A stretch of DNA of 49,019 nucleotides, from NCBI GenBank assembly GCA_964483405.1, contig CAZABC010000018.1, forward strand, positions 1 through 49,019. Direction: 5' to 3'. How positions within the stretch are numbered: position 1 is the first letter of the stretch; every line of letters begins with the position of its first letter. The DNA comes from CAZABC01 sp964483405 (GTDB lineage: Bacteria > Chloroflexota > Limnocylindria > Limnocylindrales > CSP1-4). Shown in pieces: positions 7,535 to 15,881 of this stretch. The translations under genes and the position numbers were made by a program. The notes under the pieces are model-generated. The model saw nothing but the letters and a program-made list of their open reading frames with translations, was not told where the DNA came from and did not search any database.

Positions 7535-10500
7535 ATGGACCAGCGATGGGAATGCCTCGACGGCAACGAGGCGGCGGCACGGGTCGCGTACGCGGTGAGC
7601 GAGGTCGTCTCGATCTTCCCGATCACCCCGGCCTCGCCGATGGCGGAGCACGCCGACGACTGGGCGGCCGCCGGCCGGCCGAACCTGTGGGGCTCGGTGC
7701 CCGACGTCATCGAGATGCAGTCGGAGGCCGGCGCCGCGGGCGCCATGCACGGCGCGCTCCAGAAGGGCGCCCTGGCGACGACGTTCACCGCGTCGCAGGG
7801 CCTGCTCCTGATGATCCCGAACATGTTCAAGATCGCCGGCGAGCTGACGCCGGCCGTCATCCACGTGGCGGCCCGGACGATCGCGACCCACGCCCTGTCG
7901 ATCTTCGGCGACCACAGCGACGTCATGCACGCCCGGGCGACCGGCTGGGCGATGCTCGCCGCCGGCTCGGTCCAGGAGGCCCACGACTTCGCCCTCGTCG
8001 CCCACGCGGCGACCCTCCGCTCGCGGGTGCCGTTCCTCCACTACTTCGACGGCTTCCGCACCTCGCACGAGGTCAACAAGATCGCCGTCCTCGAGGATGA
8101 CGACCTGCGGGCGCTCGTCCGCGACGAGGACATCCTCGCCTTCCGCGCGCGCGGCCTGACGCCCGACGCGCCGGTGGTCCGCGGCACGGCCCAGAACCCC
8201 GACGCCTTCTTCCAGGCCCGCGAGGCGTCGAACCCGTTCCACCTGGCCGTTCCCGGCATCGTCGAGGAGGTCCTCGACGAGCTCGCCGCCCGGACCGGCC
8301 GGCGCTACGGCCTCGTCGACTACCACGGCGCCCCCGACGCCGAGCGGGTCATCGTCCTGATGGGCTCGGCGATCGGCGCCGCCGAGGAGACCGTCGACAC
8401 GCTCAACGCCGCCGGCGCGCGCGTCGGCGCCCTCAAGGTCCGCCTCTTCCAGCCGTTCCCCGTCGACCAGGTCATGGCCGCCCTCCCGCCGACCGTGCGG
8501 GCGATCGCGGTCCTCGACCGGACGAAGGAGCCGGGCGCGGTCGGCGAGCCGCTCTACCAGGCGATGGTCACCGCGATCGCCGAGCGGATGGACACCGACG
8601 AGCCCCCCTTCCCGACGCAGCCCCGGATCATCGGCGGTCGCTACGGCCTGTCCTCGAAGGAGGTCACGCCGGGGATGCTCAAGCCGGTCTTCGACGAGCT
8701 CGCGAGCGAGCGGCCGAAGCGGCACTTCACCGTCGGCATCTACGACGACGTCACCCGCCTCAGCCTGCCGATCGACGCGGAGTTCCGGCGACCGCGACCG
8801 GCCGGCGAGGTCCAGGCCGTCTTCTTCGGCCTCGGCTCCGACGGCACCGTCGGCGCGAACAAGGCCTCGGTCAAGATCATCGGCGAGGGGACCGACCTCC
8901 ACGCCCAGGGCTACTTCGTCTACGACTCGAAGAAGTCGGGCGGGATCACCGTCTCGCACCTGCGCTTCGGGCCGGAGCCGATCCGGTCGGCCTACCTCAT
9001 CGACGCGGCGGACTTCGTGGCCTGCCACCAGTTCGGGCTGCTCGAGAAGACCGACGTCCTCGGCTACGCGAAGCCCGGCGCGACGTTCCTCCTCAACTCG
9101 CCCTACGGCCCCGACGAGGTCTGGGATCGCCTGCCACGCGAGGTCCAGCAGCAGCTCATCGACAAGGCGATCGACCTGTGGGTCATCGACGCCTTCGCGG
9201 TCGCCACCGAGGTCGGGATGGGCAACCGCATCAACACGGTCATGCAGCCGTGCTTCTTCCACCTGGCGAACATCCTGCCGGCGGAGGAGGCGATCGCCCG
9301 GATCAAGGGCTTCGTCGAGAAGACGTACGCGAAGCGCGGCCAGGCGGTGGTCGACCGCAACTTCGCCGCCATCGACGCCTCGATCGCCCGACTGGGCCGG
9401 GTGACGCTCGGGGCCGTGGCGACCGGCGCGCCGATCCCGCCCGTCGTGCCGGCCGATGCGCCGGACTTCGTCCGGAACGTCACGGCGGTCCTGATGGCCG
9501 GCAAGGGTGACCTGCTGCCGGTCAGCGCGTTCCCCGTCGACGGCACGTTCCCGACCGGCACGACCGCCTTCGAGAAGCGCGCGATCGCCCACGAGATCCC
9601 GATCTGGGACCCGTCGATCTGCATCGACTGCGGCAAGTGCGCGATGGTCTGCCCGCACGCGGCCATCCGGATGAAGGTCTACCCGGCCGACGCCGTCGCC
9701 GGTGCCCCGGCCGGTTTCAAGAGCAAGGAGTTCAAGTCCCGCGACCTGCTCGACCACCGGATCACGATCCAGGTCGCGCCCGACGACTGCACCGGCTGCG
9801 GCGTCTGCGTCGACGTCTGCCCGGCCAAGAGCAAGACCGAGGTCCGCCACAAGTCGATCAACATGGAGCCGGCCGAGGCCCATCGCGACGCGGAGCGCCC
9901 GAGCTGGGAGTTCTTCGGGTCGATCGCACCGCTGGACCGGAGCCTCATCCCGCACGACACGGTCAAGGGCGCCCAGGTGCTCGAGCCACTCTTCGAGTTC
10001 TCGCTCGCCTGCAGCGGCTGCGGCGAGACGCCGTACCTCAAGCTCGTCTCGCAGCTGTTCGGCGACCGGATGATCGTGGCCAACGCCACGGGCTGCTCGT
10101 CGATCTACGGGGCCAACCTGCCGACCACGCCGTGGACGGTCAACGCCGCCGGCCGCGGGCCGGCCTGGAACAACTCGCTGTTCGAGGACAACGCCGAGTT
10201 CGGCCTGGGCATGCGCCTTGCGCTCGACGCCCAGACCGGCCACGCGCGGACGCTCCTCGAGCGGCTGGCCCCCGTCGTCGGCGACGACCTCGTCCGGGCC
10301 ATCCTCGACGCCGACCAGGAGACCGAGACCGGGATCAACCTCCAGCGCGAGCGGATCGAGCAGCTCCGGTCCGTCCTCGGCCGGGTCGACGGCGCGGCCG
10401 CGGCCGACGCCCGCCACCTGCTGGCGCTCGCCGGCGACCTCGTCCGCAAGGGCATCTGGATCGTCGGCGGCGACGGCTGGGCCTACGACATCGGCTACGG

Positions 10501-11179
10501 CGGCCTCGATCACGTCCTCGGCTCCGGCCGGAACGTGAACATCCTCGTCCTCGACACCGAGGTCTACTCGAACACCGGCGGCCAGGCCTCGAAGGCGACA
10601 CCGCGCGGTGCGGTCGCGAAGTTCGCGGCCGCCGGTAAGTCGCGCGGCAAGAAGGACCTCGGCGCCGTCGCCCGGGCCTACGGCGACGTCTTCGTCGCCC
10701 AGGTCTCGATGGGCGCCAACGACGCCCAGACGGCCAAGGCCCTGCTCGAGGCCGACGCCTGGCCGGGCCCGTCGCTCGTCATCGCCTACAGCACCTGCAT
10801 CGCCCACGGCATCGACATGGCCAAGTCGATGTCGCACCAGAAGGACGCCGTGAGGAGCGGCTACTGGCCGCTCTACCGGTTCCATCCGAGCGACATCGAC
10901 GACGGGCAGCCGTTCAAGCTCGACTCGGCGAAGCCGTCGATCCCGGTCAGCGAGTTCGTCGCCGGCGAGACGCGCTTCGCGATCCTGGCCCGGACACAGC
11001 CCGAGCGGGCGGCCGAGCTGGCCGAGCTCGCCCAGGCCGACGTCGACGAGCGCTGGCGCTACTACGAGCAGCTCGCGGCGATGCACCGGAGCGTGCCCCA
11101 CGTCCACCACGGCCCGGACTCGCTGCCGCCGTCCACGAGCGATCCGGCCCCGACCACCGACACGGGAGACGAGGCGTGA
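7535..11179 (+). CDS. nifJ: Pyruvate:ferredoxin (flavodoxin) oxidoreductase
   Basis: A 1214-residue homodimer-type PFOR. It oxidises pyruvate plus CoA to acetyl-CoA, CO2 and reduced ferredoxin, or runs in reverse. Domain I begins with GNEAAARVAYAVSEVVSIFPITPASPMAEHAD; domain III holds GTDLHAQGYFVYDSKKSGG. Two 4Fe-4S motifs are complete: CIDCGKCAMVC (Cys696, 699, 702, 706) and CTGCGVCVDVC (Cys752, 755, 758, 762). The TPP domain starts at CSGCGETPY (Cys826) and includes GGDGWAYDIGYGG and DTEVYSNTGGQASKATP. The length is typical of the family and no motif is broken. The stop overlaps the next gene's start by four bases (GTGA), so the two form an operon. Confidence 0.97.
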   Translation: MDQRWECLDGNEAAARVAYAVSEVVSIFPITPASPMAEHADDWAAAGRPNLWGSVPDVIEMQSEAGAAGAMHGALQKGALATTFTASQGLLLMIPNMFKIAGELTPAVIHVAARTIATHALSIFGDHSDVMHARATGWAMLAAGSVQEAHDFALVAHAATLRSRVPFLHYFDGFRTSHEVNKIAVLEDDDLRALVRDEDILAFRARGLTPDAPVVRGTAQNPDAFFQAREASNPFHLAVPGIVEEVLDELAARTGRRYGLVDYHGAPDAERVIVLMGSAIGAAEETVDTLNAAGARVGALKVRLFQPFPVDQVMAALPPTVRAIAVLDRTKEPGAVGEPLYQAMVTAIAERMDTDEPPFPTQPRIIGGRYGLSSKEVTPGMLKPVFDELASERPKRHFTVGIYDDVTRLSLPIDAEFRRPRPAGEVQAVFFGLGSDGTVGANKASVKIIGEGTDLHAQGYFVYDSKKSGGITVSHLRFGPEPIRSAYLIDAADFVACHQFGLLEKTDVLGYAKPGATFLLNSPYGPDEVWDRLPREVQQQLIDKAIDLWVIDAFAVATEVGMGNRINTVMQPCFFHLANILPAEEAIARIKGFVEKTYAKRGQAVVDRNFAAIDASIARLGRVTLGAVATGAPIPPVVPADAPDFVRNVTAVLMAGKGDLLPVSAFPVDGTFPTGTTAFEKRAIAHEIPIWDPSICIDCGKCAMVCPHAAIRMKVYPADAVAGAPAGFKSKEFKSRDLLDHRITIQVAPDDCTGCGVCVDVCPAKSKTEVRHKSINMEPAEAHRDAERPSWEFFGSIAPLDRSLIPHDTVKGAQVLEPLFEFSLACSGCGETPYLKLVSQLFGDRMIVANATGCSSIYGANLPTTPWTVNAAGRGPAWNNSLFEDNAEFGLGMRLALDAQTGHARTLLERLAPVVGDDLVRAILDADQETETGINLQRERIEQLRSVLGRVDGAAAADARHLLALAGDLVRKGIWIVGGDGWAYDIGYGGLDHVLGSGRNVNILVLDTEVYSNTGGQASKATPRGAVAKFAAAGKSRGKKDLGAVARAYGDVFVAQVSMGANDAQTAKALLEADAWPGPSLVIAYSTCIAHGIDMAKSMSHQKDAVRSGYWPLYRFHPSDIDDGQPFKLDSAKPSIPVSEFVAGETRFAILARTQPERAAELAELAQADVDERWRYYEQLAAMHRSVPHVHHGPDSLPPSTSDPAPTTDTGDEA

Positions 11180-12183
11180 CCGTCGACCTTCGCACCCGCT
11201 ACCTCGGCCTCGATCTGCGGTCGCCGATCGTCGCCTCCCCCTCCCCGCTCACCCGCGAGCCGGAGACCGCCGCCCAGCTCGTCGAGGCCGGCGCCGCGGC
11301 GCTCGTCCTGCCGTCGCTCTTCGAGGAGGAGATCCTCCACGAGGAGCTCGAGCTCGACCGGTCGCTCGCGGCCGGGACCGAGCAGTTCGCCGAGGCCCTC
11401 GACTACTTCCCGGCCGTCGACACGTACGCCGGGACCGGCGACCAGTACCTCGACCGGCTGCGCCGGATCAAGGACGCGGTCGACGTGCCCGTCATCGCCA
11501 GCCTCAACGCCAGCACCCCTGGCGGTTGGGTCCGCTACGCCCGGCGGATGCAGGACGCCGGCGCCGATGCGGTCGAGCTCAACCTCTACCACCTCGCCGC
11601 CGACCCGTCGAAGACCGCCGACGACATGGAGACGCGCGACCTCGAGCTGATCTCGGCCGTCCGGGGCGCGATCGACGTCCCGCTCGCGGTGAAGCTCAGC
11701 CCGTACTACTCGGCGCTCGCGAGCTTCGCCGCGCGGGCGGTCGAGGCCGGGGCCGACGGGCTGGTCCTGTTCAACCGGTTCTACCAGCCCGACCTCGACC
11801 TCGAGTCGCTCGACGTCGTCCCGCGGATGGAGCTGAGCCGGCCATCCGAGCTGCGGCTGCCGATGCGCTGGATCGCGATCCTGCGCCCGCAGCTCCCGGC
11901 AGGCGTGTCGCTGGCGGCGACGTCGGGCATCCACGCCGGGGCCGACGCGATCAAGGCCCTCCTCGTCGGGGCCGACGTCACGATGATGACCTCGGCCCTC
12001 CTCCACCACGGGCCAGGGCACATCCGCGCCGTCGAGGACGGGATCCGGGCGTGGATGGAGGCCGGCGAGTACGAGTCCGTCGCCCAGCTCCGGGGCAGCG
12101 TCAGCCAGGCGGCGGTCGACGATCCGTCGGCGTTCGAGCGGGCCAACTACGTGGCGACGCTCCGCTCCTGGAGCACCCGCTAG
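11176..12183 (+). CDS. Dihydroorotate dehydrogenase-like FMN protein paired with PFOR
   Basis: A 335-residue TIM-barrel protein of the dihydroorotate dehydrogenase family: LGLDLRSPIVASPSPLT, VPVIASLNASTPGGW, AVELNLYHLA, VPLAVKLSPYYS, GLVLFNRFYQPDLD and LAATSGIHAGADAIKALLVGA. These fit the FMN-binding barrel but lack a neighbouring pyrimidine pathway. Such DHOD-like genes are often next to nifJ and have no established role; an electron-transfer accessory to PFOR is the natural inference. GTG 11176 overlaps the PFOR stop (GTGA), implying coupled translation. Authentic pyrimidine DHOD activity cannot be excluded. Confidence 0.85.
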   Translation: MTVDLRTRYLGLDLRSPIVASPSPLTREPETAAQLVEAGAAALVLPSLFEEEILHEELELDRSLAAGTEQFAEALDYFPAVDTYAGTGDQYLDRLRRIKDAVDVPVIASLNASTPGGWVRYARRMQDAGADAVELNLYHLAADPSKTADDMETRDLELISAVRGAIDVPLAVKLSPYYSALASFAARAVEAGADGLVLFNRFYQPDLDLESLDVVPRMELSRPSELRLPMRWIAILRPQLPAGVSLAATSGIHAGADAIKALLVGADVTMMTSALLHHGPGHIRAVEDGIRAWMEAGEYESVAQLRGSVSQAAVDDPSAFERANYVATLRSWSTR

Positions 12184-12233
12184 GGCGAGCGGTCAGCGGC
12201 CACGGGCCGCCGCGGGCGTCCGCGCGTCCCCAC

Positions 12234-12247
12234 TGGGGCTAGCCCCA
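12234..12247. promoter_or_regulatory. 14-bp perfect palindrome after the PFOR operon
   Basis: TGGGGCTAGCCCCA reads the same on both strands. It lies 51 bases after the DHOD-like stop and 154 before the next ATG. It could be a short terminator stem or a regulator site; nothing distinguishes these. Confidence 0.35.
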
Positions 12248-12400
12248 CCACGAAGACGCCGGGTGCCCGGCTGGGCGCCGGCCCGGCCGCGGCGTAGCGT
12301 CGGTGACGACAACGAACCACGTGCAGGGCCCGGCCCGACGGCCGCGGAGACACCGCGGCGGACCCACGCGGCGCCGGGCTCCTCGAAAGGGAAACCGGTC

Positions 12401-13333
12401 ATGCGACGCCTGTTCTCGGCCGCGGCCTCGGTCGCGATCCTCCTCACCCTCTTCGCCCCGGCCGCGTTCGCGGCGGAGCCCATCGCCGTGTCGGGAAGCG
12501 TCGTCGTCGCCGCCGACGGCACCGTCGACGTGCCGGCCGGCCAGGACCTCGACCTTCTCGTCGTCGTCGCCGGGACGGCCTCGATCGCCGGGACGGTGGA
12601 CACGGTCGTCATCACCGGCGGGTCGGCGACCCTGACCGGCGCGACGGTCGAGACGCTCGTCCTCGTCGACGGGTCCGCGGACCTCGCCGCCGGGACGGTC
12701 GTGACCGGCGACGTCCGGACGCTCCAGGGAACCGTCACCCAGCAGCCCGGCGCGGTCATCGAGGGCACGGTCGAGACGCTCGACGGCGACCTCGCGGCCA
12801 TCGCCCTCGTCAGCATCCCGATCCTCATCGTCTTGTTCCTCGGCTTCGGCCTGCTGACGATCGCGGCCGCGCTCCTCGTCGCCGGCTTCGCCGCGCGCCA
12901 GGTCCGCGGCGTCGAGTCGCTCATCACCGACCGGCCCGGCCAGGTCCTCGTCGCCGGCATCGCCGGCTCGGTCGTCCTGCCGACGATCGCGATCCTGCTG
13001 ATGCTGACCGTCGTCGGCGCCCCGATCGGGTTCGCGATGCTCTTCGTCCTCCTGCCCGCGCTCGCGGTCCTCGCCTGGATCGTCGCCGCGATCTGGATCG
13101 GCGACCGCCTCGTCGCCCGGATGCGCGGGTCGCAGGAGCCGGACCGTCCGTACCTCGCCGCGGTGCTCGGCGTCCTCGTCCTGACCCTCGCCGGGTTGAT
13201 CCCGTTCGTCACGACCATCGCCACGCTCTTCGGCTTCGGCGGGCTGCTCCTGGCGGCCTGGCGGGTCCTCCGGCCCGAGACGCCGGCGGTCGGCGAGTCC
13301 GGCCCGGCCCTCCCGGCCGCCAGCCCGAGCTGA
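12401..13333 (+). CDS. Secreted/membrane polymer-forming (bactofilin-like) protein
   Basis: A 310-residue protein. Residues 1-24 form a signal peptide ending FAPAAFAAEP. Residues 28-125 are short hydrophobic beta repeats rich in V, G and T (ASIAGTVDTVVITGG, ATLTGATVETLVLVDG, VIEGTVETLDG) typical of a right-handed beta-solenoid as in bactofilin/DUF583 polymer-forming proteins. About five transmembrane helices follow (130-290), and a proline/alanine tail ends it. So the solenoid should face outside while the rest sits in the membrane. Cytosolic bactofilins form filaments; this topology differs and its role is unknown. The ATG has gaaaggg ten bases upstream. Confidence 0.75.
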   Translation: MRRLFSAAASVAILLTLFAPAAFAAEPIAVSGSVVVAADGTVDVPAGQDLDLLVVVAGTASIAGTVDTVVITGGSATLTGATVETLVLVDGSADLAAGTVVTGDVRTLQGTVTQQPGAVIEGTVETLDGDLAAIALVSIPILIVLFLGFGLLTIAAALLVAGFAARQVRGVESLITDRPGQVLVAGIAGSVVLPTIAILLMLTVVGAPIGFAMLFVLLPALAVLAWIVAAIWIGDRLVARMRGSQEPDRPYLAAVLGVLVLTLAGLIPFVTTIATLFGFGGLLLAAWRVLRPETPAVGESGPALPAASPS

Positions 13334-13355
13334 CCCGCCGCTCCCCCTTCTCCGA

Positions 13356-13385
13356 CCGCCGCCCCGGGGCGACCCGGGGCGGCGG
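13356..13385 (+). terminator. 13-bp-stem hairpin with GCGA loop
   Basis: The stem 13356-13368 pairs perfectly with 13373-13385 around a GCGA (GNRA) tetraloop, 22 bases after the bactofilin-like stop. There is no long T run. It is a strong candidate terminator that insulates the next promoter at 13401. Confidence 0.7.
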
Positions 13386-13400
13386 TCCGGCGTTCCCGTC

Positions 13401-13406
13401 GATAAT
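13401..13406 (+). promoter_or_regulatory. -10 box GATAAT of the antiporter gene (leaderless)
   Basis: GATAAT (five of six consensus bases) ends exactly six bases before GTG 13413, which predicts a leaderless mRNA. No Shine-Dalgarno sequence is present. Confidence 0.55.
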
Positions 13407-13412
13407 CGGTCG

Positions 13413-15173
13413 GTGGACCCGCTCGCCGTCTCCACCGCCGCCACCGCCGATCCCCTCTCGGCGATCCTGAACCTCGCGGTCGCCGTCGGCGCGGCGCTGC
13501 TCGGAGGAGCCGTCGCCGTGCGGCTCGGCCAGCCGGCGGTGGTCGGCTACCTCCTCGCGGGTGTCGCGATCGGGCCGTTCACGCCGGGCTTCGTCGGCGA
13601 TGCCGACCAGATCCTCGTCCTGGCCGAGATCGGCGTCGTGCTGCTGCTGTTCGCGCTCGGGGTCGAGTTCTCGCTCGACGAGCTGGTCCGCGTCCGGCGG
13701 GTCGTCATCCCGGGCGGGATCGCCCAGATCGTCATCGTCCTCGGCGTCGGCGCGCTCGCGACGCTCGCCTTCGGGCTGGACCCGACGGCCGCGGTCGTGA
13801 TCGGCGCCTGCCTGTCGATCTCATCGACGCTCGTCGTGCTCAAGGCGCTCATCGACCGGGGTGAGCTCGACAGCCTCCACGGTCGGACGGCGGTCGGCTG
13901 GATGATCCTCCAGGACATCGCGACGATCGTCTTCATCGTCGCCCTGCCCCCGCTCGCCGGCGGCGACCCCGTCGGCCCGTTCGTCTTCGCCATCGCGAAG
14001 GCGGCGCTCTTCCTGGGTCTCGCCTACGTCGTCGGGACGCGGCTGCTGCCGTGGGTCTTCGCGGCGGTCGCCCGGCTCCGGTCGCAGGAGCTGTTCCTGC
14101 TGGCGGTCTTCTCGACGGCGCTGCTCGCGGCCGTCCTCTCGAGCGTCCTGTTCGGGCTGTCGCTCGCCCTCGGCGCATTCGTGGCCGGGCTGCTCATCTC
14201 GAGCTCGGCGCTGTCCTACCAGGCCGCCGCCGAGGTCATCCCGTTCCGTGACCTGTTCGCCGTCCTGTTCTTCGTCTCGGTCGGGATGCTCGTGGACCCG
14301 GCGGCGCTCGTCGACCAGGCGCTCCTCGTGGCGGTCCTCGTCGTCGTCGCCGTCGGCGTCAAGTCCGTGGTCACCGGCGGCCTCGGGCGGCTGCTCGGGA
14401 TGCCCTGGCGGTCGGCCCTCCTGCTCGGCGCGTCCGTCGCGCAGGTCGGCGAGTTCAGCTTCATCGTCGCCGAGGACGCTCTCGATCTCGGGATCCTCGA
14501 CGCGGCCGGCTACAACCTCGTCCTGGGCACGGCCGGCATCAGCATCGTCCTCAGCCCGTTCGTCCTGCGCGGGACCACGGCGGCCATCGGCCGGCAGGCG
14601 CGGGGAGCGTCGCCGGTGTCGCCCGACCCGGTCCCGGCCACCGCGAGCCCGGCCCCGCGGAGCCGGGGCGAGCTGATCGAGGAACTCGGGCCCGAGGAGG
14701 CTCGCGCGAGCATCGTCGTCCTCGGCGCCGGGCGGGTCGGATCGCGGGTCATCCGGGCCGCGCGGGCCCGGGGCCTGCGCTGCGTCGTCATCGATCGCGA
14801 CCAGCGGCGGCTCGACACGGCTGCGGCGCTCGGGGCGGCCACCCTCTACGGTGACGCCGCGAACGCGGCGATCCTCGCAAGGGCGGGTCTCGACCGGGCG
14901 CGCGTGCTCGTCGTCGCCATCGGCGACCCGCTCACCGCCCGGCTGGCCACGGAGCGGGCGCTCGCGATCAACCCGCGCCTCGATGTCGCCGCGCGGGCCC
15001 GCGGCAGCACCGAGACGCGCCGACTCCGCGGGGCGGGCGTCGGGCGGATCGCCGATCCGGAGGTCGAGGCCGGTCTCGAGCTCGCCCGCCATGCCCTCCA
15101 ACGGATGGGTGTCTCGGGGCCGGAGCTCCAGGCGATCCTCGTCGGGCTGCGCCGCGACGCCTACGGGCGCTGA
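13413..15173 (+). CDS. CPA2-family (Kef-type) cation/proton antiporter with TrkA-N domain
   Basis: A 586-residue monovalent cation:proton antiporter-2. About twelve hydrophobic helices fill residues 15-390 with family words such as GQPAVVGYLLAGVAIGP, LLLFALGVEFSLDEL, SSTLVVLKAL, GWMILQDIATIV and FFVSVGMLVDP. A linker of P, A and S follows. The C-terminal RCK/TrkA-N Rossmann domain begins near residue 432 (IVVLGAGRVGSRVI, VIDRD, LYGDAANAAILARA). The fold couples K+ or Na+ efflux to proton entry under nucleotide control; the ion cannot be read from sequence. The gene converges on the NUDIX gene with a 13-base overlap. Confidence 0.9.
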   Translation: MDPLAVSTAATADPLSAILNLAVAVGAALLGGAVAVRLGQPAVVGYLLAGVAIGPFTPGFVGDADQILVLAEIGVVLLLFALGVEFSLDELVRVRRVVIPGGIAQIVIVLGVGALATLAFGLDPTAAVVIGACLSISSTLVVLKALIDRGELDSLHGRTAVGWMILQDIATIVFIVALPPLAGGDPVGPFVFAIAKAALFLGLAYVVGTRLLPWVFAAVARLRSQELFLLAVFSTALLAAVLSSVLFGLSLALGAFVAGLLISSSALSYQAAAEVIPFRDLFAVLFFVSVGMLVDPAALVDQALLVAVLVVVAVGVKSVVTGGLGRLLGMPWRSALLLGASVAQVGEFSFIVAEDALDLGILDAAGYNLVLGTAGISIVLSPFVLRGTTAAIGRQARGASPVSPDPVPATASPAPRSRGELIEELGPEEARASIVVLGAGRVGSRVIRAARARGLRCVVIDRDQRRLDTAAALGAATLYGDAANAAILARAGLDRARVLVVAIGDPLTARLATERALAINPRLDVAARARGSTETRRLRGAGVGRIADPEVEAGLELARHALQRMGVSGPELQAILVGLRRDAYGR

Positions 15174-15667
15174 CCGCCCTCGGTCGGTGGCGCTGCGCCG
15201 GCGCCGGCGAGGTGGGCCTCGAGCCGGTCGATGAACACCGCCTGGGCCGCCTTGACCGCCTCGCGCGCGGCCAGCGGCGCGAACCAGGCGACGCGGTCGA
15301 TCTCGGGGACCTCGATCGATCGCCCCGAGTTCGCCGGCCACTCCATCGTGAACGTGTTGCTCGTGGCCGCCGATTCGTCGAGGTCGCCCTCGACCGCCCA
15401 GGCATGGACGAGCTTGCCGCCCTTCTGGCGGGTCTCGCCGAGCGGGATGAGCGTCGCCGGCCCCAGGGCATGGCCGGTCTCCTCCTCGAACTCCCGGCGG
15501 GCGACCTCCTCGAGTGCCTCACCGGGCTCGGTCTCGCCCTTGGGGATGGACCAGCAGCCGGCGTCCCTGGTCGCGTGGTACGGCCCGCCGGGATGGGCCA
15601 GCAGGACCTCGAGGCGACCGCCGGCGCGGCGGAAGAGGAGGATCCCGGCGCTGATCCGATCGGCCAT
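15161..15667 (-). CDS. NUDIX hydrolase
   Basis: A 168-residue NUDIX protein. A complete Nudix box (G-x5-E-x7-RE-U-x-EE-x-GU) spans residues 44-66, with REFEEETG holding the metal-binding glutamates. It begins MADRISAGILLFRR and has CWSIPKG just before the box, as in the (di)nucleoside polyphosphate and NTP-pyrophosphohydrolase members; the later KVHAWAVEGDLD type segment and WFAPLAAREA also fit. The substrate is unknown. ATG 15667 lies six bases after a TAGGAT box, so the mRNA should be leaderless. Its 3' end overlaps the antiporter's 3' end. Confidence 0.88.
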   Translation of the reverse strand: MADRISAGILLFRRAGGRLEVLLAHPGGPYHATRDAGCWSIPKGETEPGEALEEVARREFEEETGHALGPATLIPLGETRQKGGKLVHAWAVEGDLDESAATSNTFTMEWPANSGRSIEVPEIDRVAWFAPLAAREAVKAAQAVFIDRLEAHLAGAGAAPPTEGGQRP

Positions 15668-15673
15668 CCGTCG

Positions 15674-15679
15674 ATCCTA
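15674..15679 (-). promoter_or_regulatory. -10 box TAGGAT of the NUDIX gene (leaderless)
   Basis: Reading the minus strand, TAGGAT is followed by six bases and then ATG 15667, the same spacing as at four other genes in the window. Confidence 0.55.
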
Positions 15680-15691
15680 GCCTGTCCGGAC

Positions 15692-15870
15692 CTAGCCGGC
15701 GGCGGGCGACCGGCGGCGGAGCGCGATGTCGAACCCGAGGAGGATCCGGCCCAGACCGTTCAGGGCGATGCCGAGGAGCGCGACCGGGGCGACCAGCCAG
15801 GCGAGCTCGCCGCGTCCGCCCACCCGTCGCGACGCCCGCGAAGATGAGGACCAGGCGGGACTCCGCCGGT
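15692..15870 (-). pseudogene. Possible frameshifted small membrane-protein gene
   Basis: The minus strand after the NhaP-type stop encodes LAWLVAPVALLGIALNGLG followed by RILLGFDIALRRRSPAAG and a stop at 15692. It is a convincing transmembrane helix with a basic tail. Directly upstream, a different minus frame gives ESRLVLIFAGVATGG, another hydrophobic stretch. Joining the two frames near 15820-15835 (a run of gggtgggcgg) would give a small two-helix membrane protein of about 60 residues. This is either a frameshifted gene, a sequencing error in G-rich DNA, or coincidence. A GTG-initiated 42-residue single-helix version exists without any shift. Confidence 0.25.
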
Positions 15871-15881
15871 CCGAGGCTCGA

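Noticed and set aside
6962..11110. A 1382-residue open frame antisense to PFOR
   Set aside because: The PFOR frame has all motifs; the antisense frame is Arg/Asp/Val-rich with no family signal except the last 86 residues, which are vapB. It is a GC-bias shadow.
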